DNA of 64,000 nt from Filifactor villosus (lineage in GTDB: Bacteria > Bacillota > Clostridia > Peptostreptococcales > Filifactoraceae), in NCBI RefSeq assembly GCF_042652965.1, contig NZ_JBHSHL010000002.1, positions 48,721 to 112,720 on the forward strand. Direction: 5' to 3'. A program made the position numbers and the translations under genes. A model generated the notes under the pieces. The model was given only the letters and a program-made list of their open reading frames with translations. It searched no databases and was not told where the DNA came from. Numbering within the stretch: the first letter of the stretch is position 1; the number at the start of each line of letters is the position of its first letter. Shown here in pieces: positions 8,377-17,190 of the stretch.

Positions 8377-9984
8377 CTACCTTGCTTTGTCCAATCTCCT
8401 CCTTAACTTCTTATAGTCGATCTTGGTATGATGCTTCACATCGCAGGGAATCTTCACATTGAGGTAGATCTCGACTTCAACAGGTAGTCCTCGTTGTCGA
8501 AGGCAGGCCCTCACTTCCTCCTCGGTCAAAGATCCTCCTTGAAGAAAAAGGCGGTTTCGTCCCTCGTGGTGGAAGAAGGCACATTTCTCGACCCCTTCCA
8601 AGGCAAGTACAAGCTCCTGTTCCAAGGGATTGCTGTAGAGCCTTCGTCCTGCGTCCTCGACATAGACATCCTTTCTCCCGAGGTAGTAGAGCCTTCCATC
8701 TCTATACTCTCCGACATCCCCCGTCTTATGCCAAAACTCGCCGTCCTCATCGATCATACTGTTGCCCCTGTCATGCGAAAGATAGTCCTTAAGGATAGCC
8801 TTGGAATTGACTGCGATCTCGCCGTCCTCACCGATCCTGATCCTCACTCCCTTAACCGCCTGACCGAGAAGGGCGGGTCCTCCCTCTTTCAGACGGGCGA
8901 GGTAGGAGCTCAGATCGGTCTTTGCAATCAAATTGCACTCCGTCGCCCCGTAGATATAGGTGATCTTCGCCCCGGGATACTTGTGAACAATTCTACCGGC
9001 CTCCTCGTAGTTCAAGATCGCACCTCCGAGGTAGAGGTGCTTCAGCCCGGGATACACATTGTCTGTCTTCAGACAGAAATCCGGCGATGTAATGATGCTC
9101 GTGATTGCAAGAGAGCCGAACTTACCAAGTCTTCGATTGAGAAACCAGGCAGGAGTGCCGAGGTTTATCTGAGGAAGAACGGTGGAAAAACCCTTCAATA
9201 CATTGGCGAAACAATACATAAAGGAAGTGGTCAGCACGATGTTCTCCCCTTCGTCCTCCATATTGTCGTTGATCAGCTCCAACTGGCGGTAGAGGTCAAG
9301 ACGGCTCCTAAGAGCGATCTTGGGTCTTCCCGTCGACCCCGTCGTCATAGTAAGAAGGGCCGGCCTTGCATCCTCATTCGGATCTGTAAACCCTCGGCCT
9401 GTCGCCTCCTCGCCCTTTCTTATGTCGGTGTCCAAAGTTGTTCTCGCCCCATCTTTCTCCCCGTTCCCGTCAAAGAAAGAAACTCTTCCTCTCCTCTCAT
9501 CTTTCGAAGCCCTCTCCTTCTTATCCCGCTGCGAATATGTTGTACCGATGCCCCCTGTATAAGTCCTTGACTTTTCATACAGCCTATCGATAAAGAGCAT
9601 CCTTCGGATCTTGTTGATGTCGCCGAAGGCCAGTTTCAAAAACCTCGTCTTCTTCGAAACGGCGATATAGTCCGCCTTATACTGCGACAGTGTCTCGGCG
9701 ATCAGCTTCCTGCCCGCCCACACATCGACATACATCGCCGAGGCTCCGATCTTGAGACAGGCGAACATAAATACGACAAGCTCGTAGGACGGCGGTACAA
9801 AAATCAGTACCCTCCCTCCTTCGCCAAGCCCCCTCTCCCGAAGAAGAACTTCCATATTGTCCACATCGATTCCGAGCTGTCCAAACGACACCTCTCTTAT
9901 TCTGTTGTGTTGCAGATAGAAGAAGGCTGTCCTGTCCGCGTAGGAAAGGCAGGCTTCTTCAAACTTGTCAATAATCTTACTCAT
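8377..9984 (-). CDS. AMP-dependent ligase 1 of the biosynthetic run
   Basis: A 535-residue adenylate-forming enzyme, only distantly like its neighbour at 6591. The motifs are LTMTTGSTGRPKIA (211-224), ITYIYGATECNLI, FWHKTGDVGEY, YLGRKD and, near the C-terminus, HTKIDYKKLRRRL with the catalytic-lysine region. An unusual charged, low-complexity insertion (about 141-204, rich in K/R/D/E/G) precedes the phosphate loop. The start ATG at 9984 overlaps the upstream BtaA-like stop by 8 nt, so translation is probably coupled. The longer upstream open frame is the BtaA gene read in another frame. Its substrate is unknown, and no carrier protein lies in the window. Confidence 0.8.
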   Translation of the reverse strand: MSKIIDKFEEACLSYADRTAFFYLQHNRIREVSFGQLGIDVDNMEVLLRERGLGEGGRVLIFVPPSYELVVFMFACLKIGASAMYVDVWAGRKLIAETLSQYKADYIAVSKKTRFLKLAFGDINKIRRMLFIDRLYEKSRTYTGGIGTTYSQRDKKERASKDERRGRVSFFDGNGEKDGARTTLDTDIRKGEEATGRGFTDPNEDARPALLTMTTGSTGRPKIALRSRLDLYRQLELINDNMEDEGENIVLTTSFMYCFANVLKGFSTVLPQINLGTPAWFLNRRLGKFGSLAITSIITSPDFCLKTDNVYPGLKHLYLGGAILNYEEAGRIVHKYPGAKITYIYGATECNLIAKTDLSSYLARLKEGGPALLGQAVKGVRIRIGEDGEIAVNSKAILKDYLSHDRGNSMIDEDGEFWHKTGDVGEYRDGRLYYLGRKDVYVEDAGRRLYSNPLEQELVLALEGVEKCAFFHHEGRNRLFLQGGSLTEEEVRACLRQRGLPVEVEIYLNVKIPCDVKHHTKIDYKKLRRRLDKAR

Positions 9985-11080
9985 ACTTACTCTTTCTGTC
10001 TTTGATCTCTTTGTGATATACCGAAAAATCCCGATAGAAGAAGGACTGATTCTGTCGAAACAGCTCGTCCGAGAGCTCCTTCTCCAAGACGAAGTTCTCC
10101 TCGGGAAAATACCTCCTGTTCTGCATATTCCAGTAGGCAATCCTCGCTCCCTTCGCACACATCCTGGATAAACGATCCGCTTCTATGAGAAACGTCTCCT
10201 CGTCAACATACTCGAAAATATCGGACAGGTTGAAAAAGTCAAAGCGAAGACGGCTGTCAATCTCCCCCAAACCTCCGTGCAAAAGAGTAATCCGGTCAAC
10301 CCTTTCTCGAATAAGCTCATAGTTCTCCCTCTGCAGATAGACGGGCAGGGCCTCTGCTTCAAAGTTACCCTTCAAGATATAGCTGAGATAGGGATTGCTC
10401 CGATTTTTCGTAGAAGAGATCCCGTACTCAAAGCGTCTCTTGATGTCTTGAGCAACACCCCCCTTTTCCTCGACGTAACGATAGAAACTCTTATCCCTTC
10501 CAAGTCTTCCCATCACTCTTACTCCGAAGTAGATCCGGAACATCGAACGAAAACGCAGATTATCGATATGCCTGTCATAGAAGCGTTTTTGCCTGTCGGG
10601 ACAATCCAAATCGCAAAACTCACGCAGTTTGACCGAACGGCAAAAGAGCGGGGCGATCCTTCGTCGAAACAGTTGAAAATACCTCTCGAACTTTCCGGCG
10701 TGGATCACTCCCCCTTCCACGATATCGGCATTGGAGCGAAAGTAGGAAAATGCCTCTTCGGACAGATTGCCCCTGAGCCTTTCCAAGGTTTGGAGCCTCT
10801 TTCCACTCTCCTTCACCCCCAAAAATGCGAGGGCCTCTTCATAGTCCAAGACCTCTATCGCCCTCATCTTAAGTTCCGTGCAAAAGAGCTGGGTCGGGTT
10901 GATATCGAAGGCGAGGATCTCTGAAGGATCTTCCAGGAGAAGGGCAAAGGTGTTATCTCCTCCCGAGGCGATCGAAAGTCCTCTCTGTCCCCTTCCTATC
11001 TTTAGAGCCTTCGCCAATATCCTGCTGTCTTCCCAACAGTTTGCATACCGTATAAAAGAAAATCTGTCCGTCCTACCCAT
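9977..11080 (-). CDS. BtaA-like S-adenosylmethionine 3-amino-3-carboxypropyltransferase (DUF3419)
   Basis: A 367-residue protein of the DUF3419/BtaA family. BtaA moves the 3-amino-3-carboxypropyl group of SAM onto diacylglycerol, the first step of betaine-lipid synthesis. Near the N-terminus is the family signature YANCWEDSRIL (12-22), followed by the SAM-binding LSIASGGDNTFALL (35-48) and then DINPTQL. The C-terminal half has LLHGGLG and FDFFNLSDIFEY. The ATG at 11080 has GGGGGAG upstream and overlaps the preceding GNAT stop by 8 nt, the same overlap as at its own 3' end; a TTG at 11134 is an alternative. No BtaB-type N-methyltransferase is present, so the product is probably not the classical betaine lipid. 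Confidence 0.75.
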   Translation of the reverse strand: MGRTDRFSFIRYANCWEDSRILAKALKIGRGQRGLSIASGGDNTFALLLEDPSEILAFDINPTQLFCTELKMRAIEVLDYEEALAFLGVKESGKRLQTLERLRGNLSEEAFSYFRSNADIVEGGVIHAGKFERYFQLFRRRIAPLFCRSVKLREFCDLDCPDRQKRFYDRHIDNLRFRSMFRIYFGVRVMGRLGRDKSFYRYVEEKGGVAQDIKRRFEYGISSTKNRSNPYLSYILKGNFEAEALPVYLQRENYELIRERVDRITLLHGGLGEIDSRLRFDFFNLSDIFEYVDEETFLIEADRLSRMCAKGARIAYWNMQNRRYFPEENFVLEKELSDELFRQNQSFFYRDFSVYHKEIKDRKSKYE

Positions 11081-11657
11081 CTGCCGACCGTCTCCCCCTG
11101 TCTTCGCCCTCTTCTTTGAAACAAAGCCCTTCAAGGTCTTTTTCCAAAATTTGAATTTCGCCTTCGCCCTCCTCCACGGACACCGAAGGCAAGAAGCCGT
11201 TCTTCTCCCAGAACCTCTTCGCCTGCATATTCGTCCTCACATAGCCCAAGCCGACCCTTCGATAACCCAGACCGGCAAGATGAATCAGGATATCCGAAAT
11301 CAGAGCGGTTCCCGATCCGTGTCCGCTATATCCTGCATCAAGCATAAAAAGCCCGATCCAAACCGTATCCTCATGCGGAAAATCCTCGATCAAATCCAGA
11401 ACAGCCATCAGATGTGAGCCCTCAAAGAAGCCCAGATAGTGCTTTTTGCTCCCGGTCCATCCTTCCGGCACCGCCGTCAGATCCCTCATAACGCTTTGCT
11501 CCGAGGGGGCGGGGGGACAGTGTTGAAAATAAAGAGGATTGCTCCTATACAAAGCAAGGATCTCTTCTGCATCTTCGCTGTTTAACGACCGACTCCTATA
11601 CTTCGTACTCAAGTTCAGAATATCGAAGCCCTCTGCTCCTCGTCTTGTGCTCTTCAT
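11073..11657 (-). CDS. GNAT-family N-acyltransferase
   Basis: A 194-residue single-domain GNAT protein. The acyl-CoA pyrophosphate-binding block is GYSGHGSGTALISDIL, and the later helix-strand carries NMQAKRFWEKNGF, typical of small-molecule or amino-group acetyltransferases. The ATG at 11657 overlaps the upstream TGA as ATGA, with GGAGGG just before it. It sits between a second GNAT and the BtaA-like gene in the overlapping run, so it probably acylates an intermediate of the same pathway. A separate detoxifying role is less likely given the coupling. Confidence 0.75.
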   Translation of the reverse strand: MKSTRRGAEGFDILNLSTKYRSRSLNSEDAEEILALYRSNPLYFQHCPPAPSEQSVMRDLTAVPEGWTGSKKHYLGFFEGSHLMAVLDLIEDFPHEDTVWIGLFMLDAGYSGHGSGTALISDILIHLAGLGYRRVGLGYVRTNMQAKRFWEKNGFLPSVSVEEGEGEIQILEKDLEGLCFKEEGEDRGRRSADG

Positions 11658-12166
11658 CTCTTGTCCCTCCTCAAAGTCTTTCGCATAACGAGTGCCCTGC
11701 TCTTTTTCTCTCCCCAGGACAGATCTATGTGTTCTTCCGCTACAAAGCCCATTTCTCTCCAAAAACTGGTCACATTGTCCTCGTAATCATCTACGACATC
11801 AATGCGGACACAATTACATCCACCCTTTACAACTCCTTCTTCAAACAGCTCATACAGTTCTCTTCCCTCTCCCCTTCCACAAATCTTTCTATCGAGCATC
11901 AAAAGGGAGAGATAGACTTCCTCTCCGGGTCTGAACTCGATCAGACCCTCAACTTCCTGACGGAAGAGATCGACCGCGACACAGGAAACAAAGCCCGCTT
12001 CTTGCATGGTAAGCGCTTCTCTTAAAATAAAGTCCTCATCGACAAACGTGACGCCCAAATGATGTTCAAGAAAACCTCGGTTTGAATTGTAAACTTCGAC
12101 AAGCCTCGCGTAATGTTCTTTTTGAACTTTCTCTATACGGTATTTTTTTCTGACAAACACAGCCAA
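11654..12166 (-). CDS. GNAT-family N-acyltransferase
   Basis: A 170-residue GNAT protein with CGRGEGRELYELFEE as the CoA-binding loop and NVTSFWREMGF as the closing motif. The likely start is TTG at 12166, with GGGGAGAG 6 nt upstream; a GTG two codons later is possible. It follows the dikinase gene after 20 nt and overlaps the next GNAT by 4 nt. The two GNATs are only weakly similar to each other, so they look like separate recruitments rather than a fresh duplication. Confidence 0.7.
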   Translation of the reverse strand: MAVFVRKKYRIEKVQKEHYARLVEVYNSNRGFLEHHLGVTFVDEDFILREALTMQEAGFVSCVAVDLFRQEVEGLIEFRPGEEVYLSLLMLDRKICGRGEGRELYELFEEGVVKGGCNCVRIDVVDDYEDNVTSFWREMGFVAEEHIDLSWGEKKSRALVMRKTLRRDKR

Positions 12167-12186
12167 AACCCACTCTCCCCGTCTTT

Positions 12187-14706
12187 CTATTCTTCTTCCA
12201 TCAATTCAATACTTCCCCTTATTCCGTCGACCCTTACCTTCATTCCGTCCTTGACTCTGTCGGTCAGACCCCGCACTCCGACGACGAGGGTCAGACCCAT
12301 CTCCCTTGCGATGACTGCGGAGTGGGAGAGCACGCTTCCTCTCTCGATGATGACTGCCTTCGCCATCGGAAAAAGTACCGTCCAACCGGGATCCGTCCTC
12401 TGTGCCATCAGGATGTAGCCGTCCACATCGGCATCAGCGGGATCCGTGACATATTTGACCCTGCCCTCTACCACTCCTCCGCCTCCGGCGACACCGTAGA
12501 GCATAGTCTCGTCGTGTTCGAGGATCTCCTGCCGACTAAAGATCGGGATCATAGTTTCCTCCGCCACTTCTCCGTAGAAGTACATCCTCTCATAGATCTT
12601 CTTTTCTTTATTGGTTTCGTACTCTTCTTTTCTCTGCTCAATCCTCTCACGAACATCGAAGTCTTTGCCCTCCGCAAGAGAAAAAACCTCGTCTTTGTTC
12701 AGAAAGAAGACATCCCTGTAATGCTCAAGTATACCCCGTACTTCGAAATTGTGCCCGAACCTCAAAAAGATATTGCGGACAATGGCATAGATATAGGTTC
12801 TTCGAAGGCGAAGCAGCTCCCTGTTTCGTACAAAATACTTGGTGATCCCTACCAAGACCTTGAGTAGCTGTTTTTCGAGGAAGGACACCTGACGGTACAA
12901 CTCTCCCTCATCGACCTCTTCTATTTGGTAGACCGGTACCTTCCCCTCCATCTTGAGATAGTTCTTCAAGGTCTGAAACAGGAAGGTCGAATCCTCCTGA
13001 AGGGTTACAGTCTCAAGCTTGAGCTCGTCCATCGCCCTTGCTCCGTAATTGTCAATATAGTCCAGCAATCTCCGGTTGACCTCTCTACCGTCCTTGAGGC
13101 GAGATCTCAGCTCTTCGATACTGCTCCTTCGAAACTCCTGCAACAACTCCTCATCGTCCCAAATCTCATTGACGATCTCCATTAGCGCAAGGCTCTGTTT
13201 GACACTCTCGACATTGCCCTGCTTGCTGAGGATCTTTCCGATAAGCCCCTCACTGTCTTTGATCTTTTTCTTTTTCAACTTCTCACTCAAGAGACCAAAA
13301 AAAACCATGGCTCCCATATCGTTGGTGATCGGAGTGGTAAAATCGTCCAGAATCGCCTCCTCCAGATCCCGGTATACCTTGAGCAGATCCTTGTCTGCAT
13401 AGCCCTCGAAACGGTTGTTGGCATAGGGCGAGGTGAGACGTTCGAACTTCTTCACGAAGGCCTCGCTGTCCCTTCGGATACGCAGTAATTTGTAACCGAA
13501 GCGGAGGTAGATCTTCATCAGACGAAGCTTCGCCCTGCTCTCGGATTCCTTGAGTTCGACCTTGACCCCCATCATATTCTCCATATACCGCTTATTCTTC
13601 TCATAGCCGGGATAGAGGGCGGTCATCCTATACCAGCTGTTCAGGCGATAATAGACCTTGTTTTCGTAGAAGCAGATCATCTGCCTGAGGTCCTCGCCGA
13701 TGGATTCGATGTCTTCCTCGGAGATATAGAATCCTTTCAAGGTCTGACGGTAGATTTTTTCGTAGACCTCCCTTGCAAAGCTGAAGGTCAAAGGAGTGGT
13801 CACTCCCGAATAACTCTCGATGATATTGGAGTTGTCCAGGATGGTTCGAAACTCCCTCTTGTCAATGTGGCGGTATGTTGTGATCAGCCTGTCCTGAAGG
13901 AGGTAGATCTCTCCCTTCGAAACGCAGAGTTCAATATCCCTCGCCCTCTTCTTCTCGTGAAGATCTTCGATCTCCCGCCCGAGAGCTGCGACCTCCCTGA
14001 TCTTCTCATCGCTGAGCGGAAAGCCTTCGGACCTTGTTACGATATCCCCGAAAATATCGACAATGACATCGTGGCTGTTCTTCTCTCCCGATACCAAGCC
14101 TTCTCCCAAACCTTCAACGGCACTGATAAGGAGTTTGTCGGGATCGTTGGTCTGAGGATCGGTCGTAAACATCACCGCCGACACCTCCGCCTCCACCATC
14201 TTTTGGACGATGACCGCCATCGCCATCTCTTCATTGATCAAACCGTGTCCTCTTCGGTACTCCATCGCCCGATCCGAAAAACACGAGAGATAACAGGCCT
14301 TGATCAATCCTTCCAAGTCTTCGTCCCGACTCACATTGAGAAAGGTCTCCATCATCCCGGCGAAGGAATGTGTCTCCCCGTCCTCGTCCACCGCACTCGA
14401 ACGCAGGGCAAGCAGGTCCCCCGACTCAAACTGTCTTTGGAGAGCCTCGGAAAACTCCTTCCTCATCTGCTCGCTGAACTCCCTACCCTCGATCAAGGCT
14501 CGGATCTTCGGGAGGGAGGAAGGCTCATAGTTCGACAGAAGATCTCGATATTCCTCCTCCTTCTCACCTAAGAAGGCGGAAAAAAACTCCGTTGTCAAAA
14601 CGAAGAAGGGAGGTACCCTGTAACCCGCCTGCTTCAAAGAGGCAAGCTGATACCCCTTTCCTCCCGTCTTTCTTCTATCCGCTCCCGTTACCCCTTTATA
14701 GATCAT
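12187..14706 (-). CDS. rifampin-phosphotransferase / PEP-synthase-like dikinase
   Basis: An 839-residue protein with the domain order of rifampin phosphotransferase. The N-terminal ATP-grasp half has GGKGYQLASLKQAGYRVPP and ALRSSAVDEDGETHSFAG. A long helical middle follows (about 300-700), and the C-terminal phosphohistidine domain has ERGSVLSHSAVIAREMG with catalytic His795. It lacks the PEP/pyruvate barrel of true PEP synthase or PPDK. Such enzymes split ATP into AMP and phosphate while phosphorylating a small molecule through the histidine. The ATG at 14706 overlaps the UbiA-like stop by 11 nt. In a biosynthetic run it more likely phosphorylates an intermediate than inactivates rifampin, but resistance is the main alternative. 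Confidence 0.75.
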   Translation of the reverse strand: MIYKGVTGADRRKTGGKGYQLASLKQAGYRVPPFFVLTTEFFSAFLGEKEEEYRDLLSNYEPSSLPKIRALIEGREFSEQMRKEFSEALQRQFESGDLLALRSSAVDEDGETHSFAGMMETFLNVSRDEDLEGLIKACYLSCFSDRAMEYRRGHGLINEEMAMAVIVQKMVEAEVSAVMFTTDPQTNDPDKLLISAVEGLGEGLVSGEKNSHDVIVDIFGDIVTRSEGFPLSDEKIREVAALGREIEDLHEKKRARDIELCVSKGEIYLLQDRLITTYRHIDKREFRTILDNSNIIESYSGVTTPLTFSFAREVYEKIYRQTLKGFYISEEDIESIGEDLRQMICFYENKVYYRLNSWYRMTALYPGYEKNKRYMENMMGVKVELKESESRAKLRLMKIYLRFGYKLLRIRRDSEAFVKKFERLTSPYANNRFEGYADKDLLKVYRDLEEAILDDFTTPITNDMGAMVFFGLLSEKLKKKKIKDSEGLIGKILSKQGNVESVKQSLALMEIVNEIWDDEELLQEFRRSSIEELRSRLKDGREVNRRLLDYIDNYGARAMDELKLETVTLQEDSTFLFQTLKNYLKMEGKVPVYQIEEVDEGELYRQVSFLEKQLLKVLVGITKYFVRNRELLRLRRTYIYAIVRNIFLRFGHNFEVRGILEHYRDVFFLNKDEVFSLAEGKDFDVRERIEQRKEEYETNKEKKIYERMYFYGEVAEETMIPIFSRQEILEHDETMLYGVAGGGGVVEGRVKYVTDPADADVDGYILMAQRTDPGWTVLFPMAKAVIIERGSVLSHSAVIAREMGLTLVVGVRGLTDRVKDGMKVRVDGIRGSIELMEEE

Positions 14707-15250
14707 CTCTTCTCTTCCTTTTCCATATTCCAAATACGAGGGACAGCAGTACCAATCCCGCCAAAAACACAAATTCTCTCAGTCCGAACTCCGACAACGG
14801 TCGGACACGACTGAGGTAGTAGGCTCCGCTGACCGCACCCGCTCCGCTCTGTAACCATGGAACCCTCTCTTCGAGCAACATCCACAGCACGATAAGAAGA
14901 CAGAACAGGCCTCCTGCTCCATAGATAAGAAGGTTCACACCTACATAGAGCAGAGATGTCACAAGGCAGAGTCTTCTCAATCCTCTTCGGTCCAAACCAT
15001 ACCTTGAGTTGCCGAAACAAATGCCTCTTCCCCCCTCCCCGTTCATGCCGCGTACCGATCTTCTCGCGTCCTTTTCATAGTCAAAAAAGTCATCGAGGGT
15101 ACGGGCTAGGAGGAGCTGCAACCAGATCGGCAGTACAAACAATTCGCAACGCGAGGATGCAGCCGCCGAAATGACCGAGGAAAGAAAAAGGGCAAGGAGG
15201 GCGTAGATAAAGAGCCTCCCCTTATACAGAAAATACCCTGCTACTTCCAT
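14696..15250 (-). CDS. short UbiA-like polytopic membrane protein
   Basis: A 184-residue protein with four or five hydrophobic segments. It contains LLARTLDDFFDYEKDARRS (about 46-65), which resembles the first aspartate-rich motif of UbiA-type prenyltransferases (NDxxDxxxD). At 184 residues it is well short of the usual 280-300, and the second aspartate motif is not obvious. It may be a minimal relative or an unrelated membrane protein with a chance motif. The start ATG at 15250 lies inside the end of the upstream gene (10-nt overlap), and its own 3' end overlaps the dikinase. A membrane partner suggests a lipid-linked or membrane-anchored substrate. Confidence 0.5.
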   Translation of the reverse strand: MEVAGYFLYKGRLFIYALLALFLSSVISAAASSRCELFVLPIWLQLLLARTLDDFFDYEKDARRSVRGMNGEGGRGICFGNSRYGLDRRGLRRLCLVTSLLYVGVNLLIYGAGGLFCLLIVLWMLLEERVPWLQSGAGAVSGAYYLSRVRPLSEFGLREFVFLAGLVLLSLVFGIWKRKRRDDL

Positions 15251-16311
15251 TTGGAGATCACCCTCTTGTAGAGTTCCGCCTTGAGCAGCGTTGTTCCTTG
15301 AGGCTTGCCGATGTAGTCGAAGAGTTCCTTCATCTCCGCCTCCGGCTTGGATTCAAGAATCTCTCCTTCCAGTTTCTTCTTCGCATCCTCCACACTCAAC
15401 TGACCGTCCCTCACAAGAAAACTCACCTCCGGCAGGATATGGGGCCTTCCCTCCGCCCTCTGGTAGATGTACTTAGTCGCGGGATGGATACGACAGTCGT
15501 AGTGGTTATAGTGTTCTCCCACCCTCCAACTCGTATTTTGCTTCAAAAACCGTACGATCTCGTCTTCGTTGTAAGGATGGTAGAGAAAGTAGGCGACAAA
15601 CTCGCGGAAGTCGTCCCCCCGAATATCTTCAAACAACATCTTCTTCACGTCTTCTCTCAGGTTCTTGTCCAGCTTTTCGTCGATTCTGCCCAAGAGGCCC
15701 GTGTAGAGCGATGCAAGGTCCAGTTCCTCGATCGGCGTCAGCCCCGCTTCGACCAACTCGGAGAACACATCCTCCCCGTAGAGCCGAAACATCTGCTCCG
15801 GGCTTCTACCGTGGACGATCATCCCCGCATCGATCTTGGAGGCGAAATTTATCATCGACGCGTAGCCGATGTAGGAACAGGCAACACAAGGCACCAGCCA
15901 TTTCTTTACCGAATAGGCGTAGAATCGTTTGAGCAGGTCCGGATCAAACTCAATGTATTCATGCTCGACCCGCAGTTCTTCTACAATCCGATCGATATTA
16001 GCCCTTGCCTCATCGCTCAAAAACCCGTTGTTCATTGTAAATGCCTTGATATGAAGATTATACCTGTGCTTGAGTTCGTAGAGTACAAAAACGCTGTCCT
16101 TGCCCCCCGAGATCCCGACCGCCGCATCGTAGGCATGCCTTCCCTTTATCCTGTCTACCCTTGAGCGAAACAGTTCTTCCAGCTTGGGATAGTCCGTCAG
16201 AGTCCGCCTGTCTCTCAAGTACGCTTCACAAAAATTGCACAGTCCTTCGTCATTAAAGCGGATTCCTCTGACCGAAGTATCATTCAAGCACCTTATACAT
16301 GTTTTTGCCAT
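15241..16311 (-). CDS. PP-loop ATP pyrophosphatase, N-acetyl-sugar-amidotransferase-like
   Basis: A 356-residue N-type ATP pyrophosphatase. The P-loop SGGKDS is at 68-73. The N-terminal pattern CxxC...DTS...IRFNDEGLCNFC (Cys5, Cys8, Cys25, Cys28) and a central CVAC (Cys142, Cys145) match the WbpG/PseA/LpsA amidotransferase family, which adenylates a carbonyl and installs nitrogen to form amidines. Those enzymes normally work with HisH/HisF-like ammonia suppliers, and neither is in this window. The ATG at 16311 directly follows the previous gene's stop. Amidation or thiolation of an intermediate is the family-based guess. Confidence 0.75.
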   Translation of the reverse strand: MAKTCIRCLNDTSVRGIRFNDEGLCNFCEAYLRDRRTLTDYPKLEELFRSRVDRIKGRHAYDAAVGISGGKDSVFVLYELKHRYNLHIKAFTMNNGFLSDEARANIDRIVEELRVEHEYIEFDPDLLKRFYAYSVKKWLVPCVACSYIGYASMINFASKIDAGMIVHGRSPEQMFRLYGEDVFSELVEAGLTPIEELDLASLYTGLLGRIDEKLDKNLREDVKKMLFEDIRGDDFREFVAYFLYHPYNEDEIVRFLKQNTSWRVGEHYNHYDCRIHPATKYIYQRAEGRPHILPEVSFLVRDGQLSVEDAKKKLEGEILESKPEAEMKELFDYIGKPQGTTLLKAELYKRVISKWK

Positions 16312-17190
16312 CTAAATCTCCTTACAATATACCGCGTATCGCTTTTCCTTAGACTCTACCTTCTTTTCAAACCTTCTGAATCCTTCCTTCTGTTCGCATT
16401 GGAAATGGTAGATCATCTCCTCGTACCCCTTGTCCTTCACGAGAAGACAGCCTAGGTAGAGCAGGGCGACGTAGAGCCCATGTTTTTGGTAGGATTTTTT
16501 GACCGCACTCGTCTTGGAGATAAAGCCCTCTCCCACCGGATTTTCATAGCCGAAGACATAGCCTGCCGCCTCCCCTCCGTCGTAGGCGACGATCAGGGAG
16601 AACTTCAGGTTCCTGATCCACGACAGGTAGAGCTCCTCAAAGACTTCGAAGGGAAGGTCGCTGTAGAGGTAGGCGTCGCGGAAGGCGTCCCTCGAGATCT
16701 CGTAGACCTCCCTTGCAACCGGAAAAGCCTCTTCTCCCTCATAGAGCTCAAACCGATAGCCCTCTCCCAGTTTTTCTTCATAGACCGCCCTGCCCATCTC
16801 GAAGAGAGGATTGTTCATATCGATGACGGCACTGCGGTAGGTGTAGAGCTCCCTGTAACCGAGCCTTCCTATCCATTCATTGTAGTAGGAGGGATTGGTA
16901 CAGTCGGGAAACAGCCTGAACTCAAAGTTGTCGATCGCCCAGCGATAGGACATCCAGGTACAGTAGTTCATCGGACCGATCAGGCTCCTAAAACCCAGCT
17001 CCTTCGCCCTCTTCTCCATCTCCTTGAAGACGGCCTCCGCCTCCCTGTAGTCCTCCGACAACTCGACAAAGCCGAACATCGCCGGATGTTCCTCCACATT
17101 GCGGTTGACGATCAAATAAGTCCGACACCCTCCGTGTTCGAACTTCTCATAGTAGTCCGCCAATTCCAAAATTTTTATCTCCCGATCCAT
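16312..17190 (-). CDS. GNAT-superfamily protein, probably two GNAT-like halves
   Basis: A 292-residue protein. The C-terminal half (about 140-292) has GNAT features (AYDGGEAAGYVFGYEN, then SAVKKSYQKHGLYVALLYLGC as the acyl-CoA loop). The N-terminal half, with SLIGPMNYCTWMSYRW, resembles the degenerate first domain of tandem N-acyltransferases. The ATG at 17190 overlaps the kinase stop by one base (TAATG). Proteins of this shape often form amide bonds with acyl-CoA or aminoacyl donors. The substrate is unknown. Its codon use and tight spacing match the rest of the run. Confidence 0.6.
   Translation of the reverse strand: MDREIKILELADYYEKFEHGGCRTYLIVNRNVEEHPAMFGFVELSEDYREAEAVFKEMEKRAKELGFRSLIGPMNYCTWMSYRWAIDNFEFRLFPDCTNPSYYNEWIGRLGYRELYTYRSAVIDMNNPLFEMGRAVYEEKLGEGYRFELYEGEEAFPVAREVYEISRDAFRDAYLYSDLPFEVFEELYLSWIRNLKFSLIVAYDGGEAAGYVFGYENPVGEGFISKTSAVKKSYQKHGLYVALLYLGCLLVKDKGYEEMIYHFQCEQKEGFRRFEKKVESKEKRYAVYCKEI

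Noticed and set aside
8377..10158. Start of AMP ligase 1 at 10158
   Set aside because: The first 58 codons are the BtaA-like gene read in another frame; the ATG at 9984 overlaps its stop in the same way as the neighbouring genes do.
12187..14706. True phosphoenolpyruvate synthase or pyruvate phosphate dikinase
   Set aside because: The C-terminal PEP/pyruvate-binding barrel is missing and the His domain is the last domain, as in rifampin phosphotransferase.
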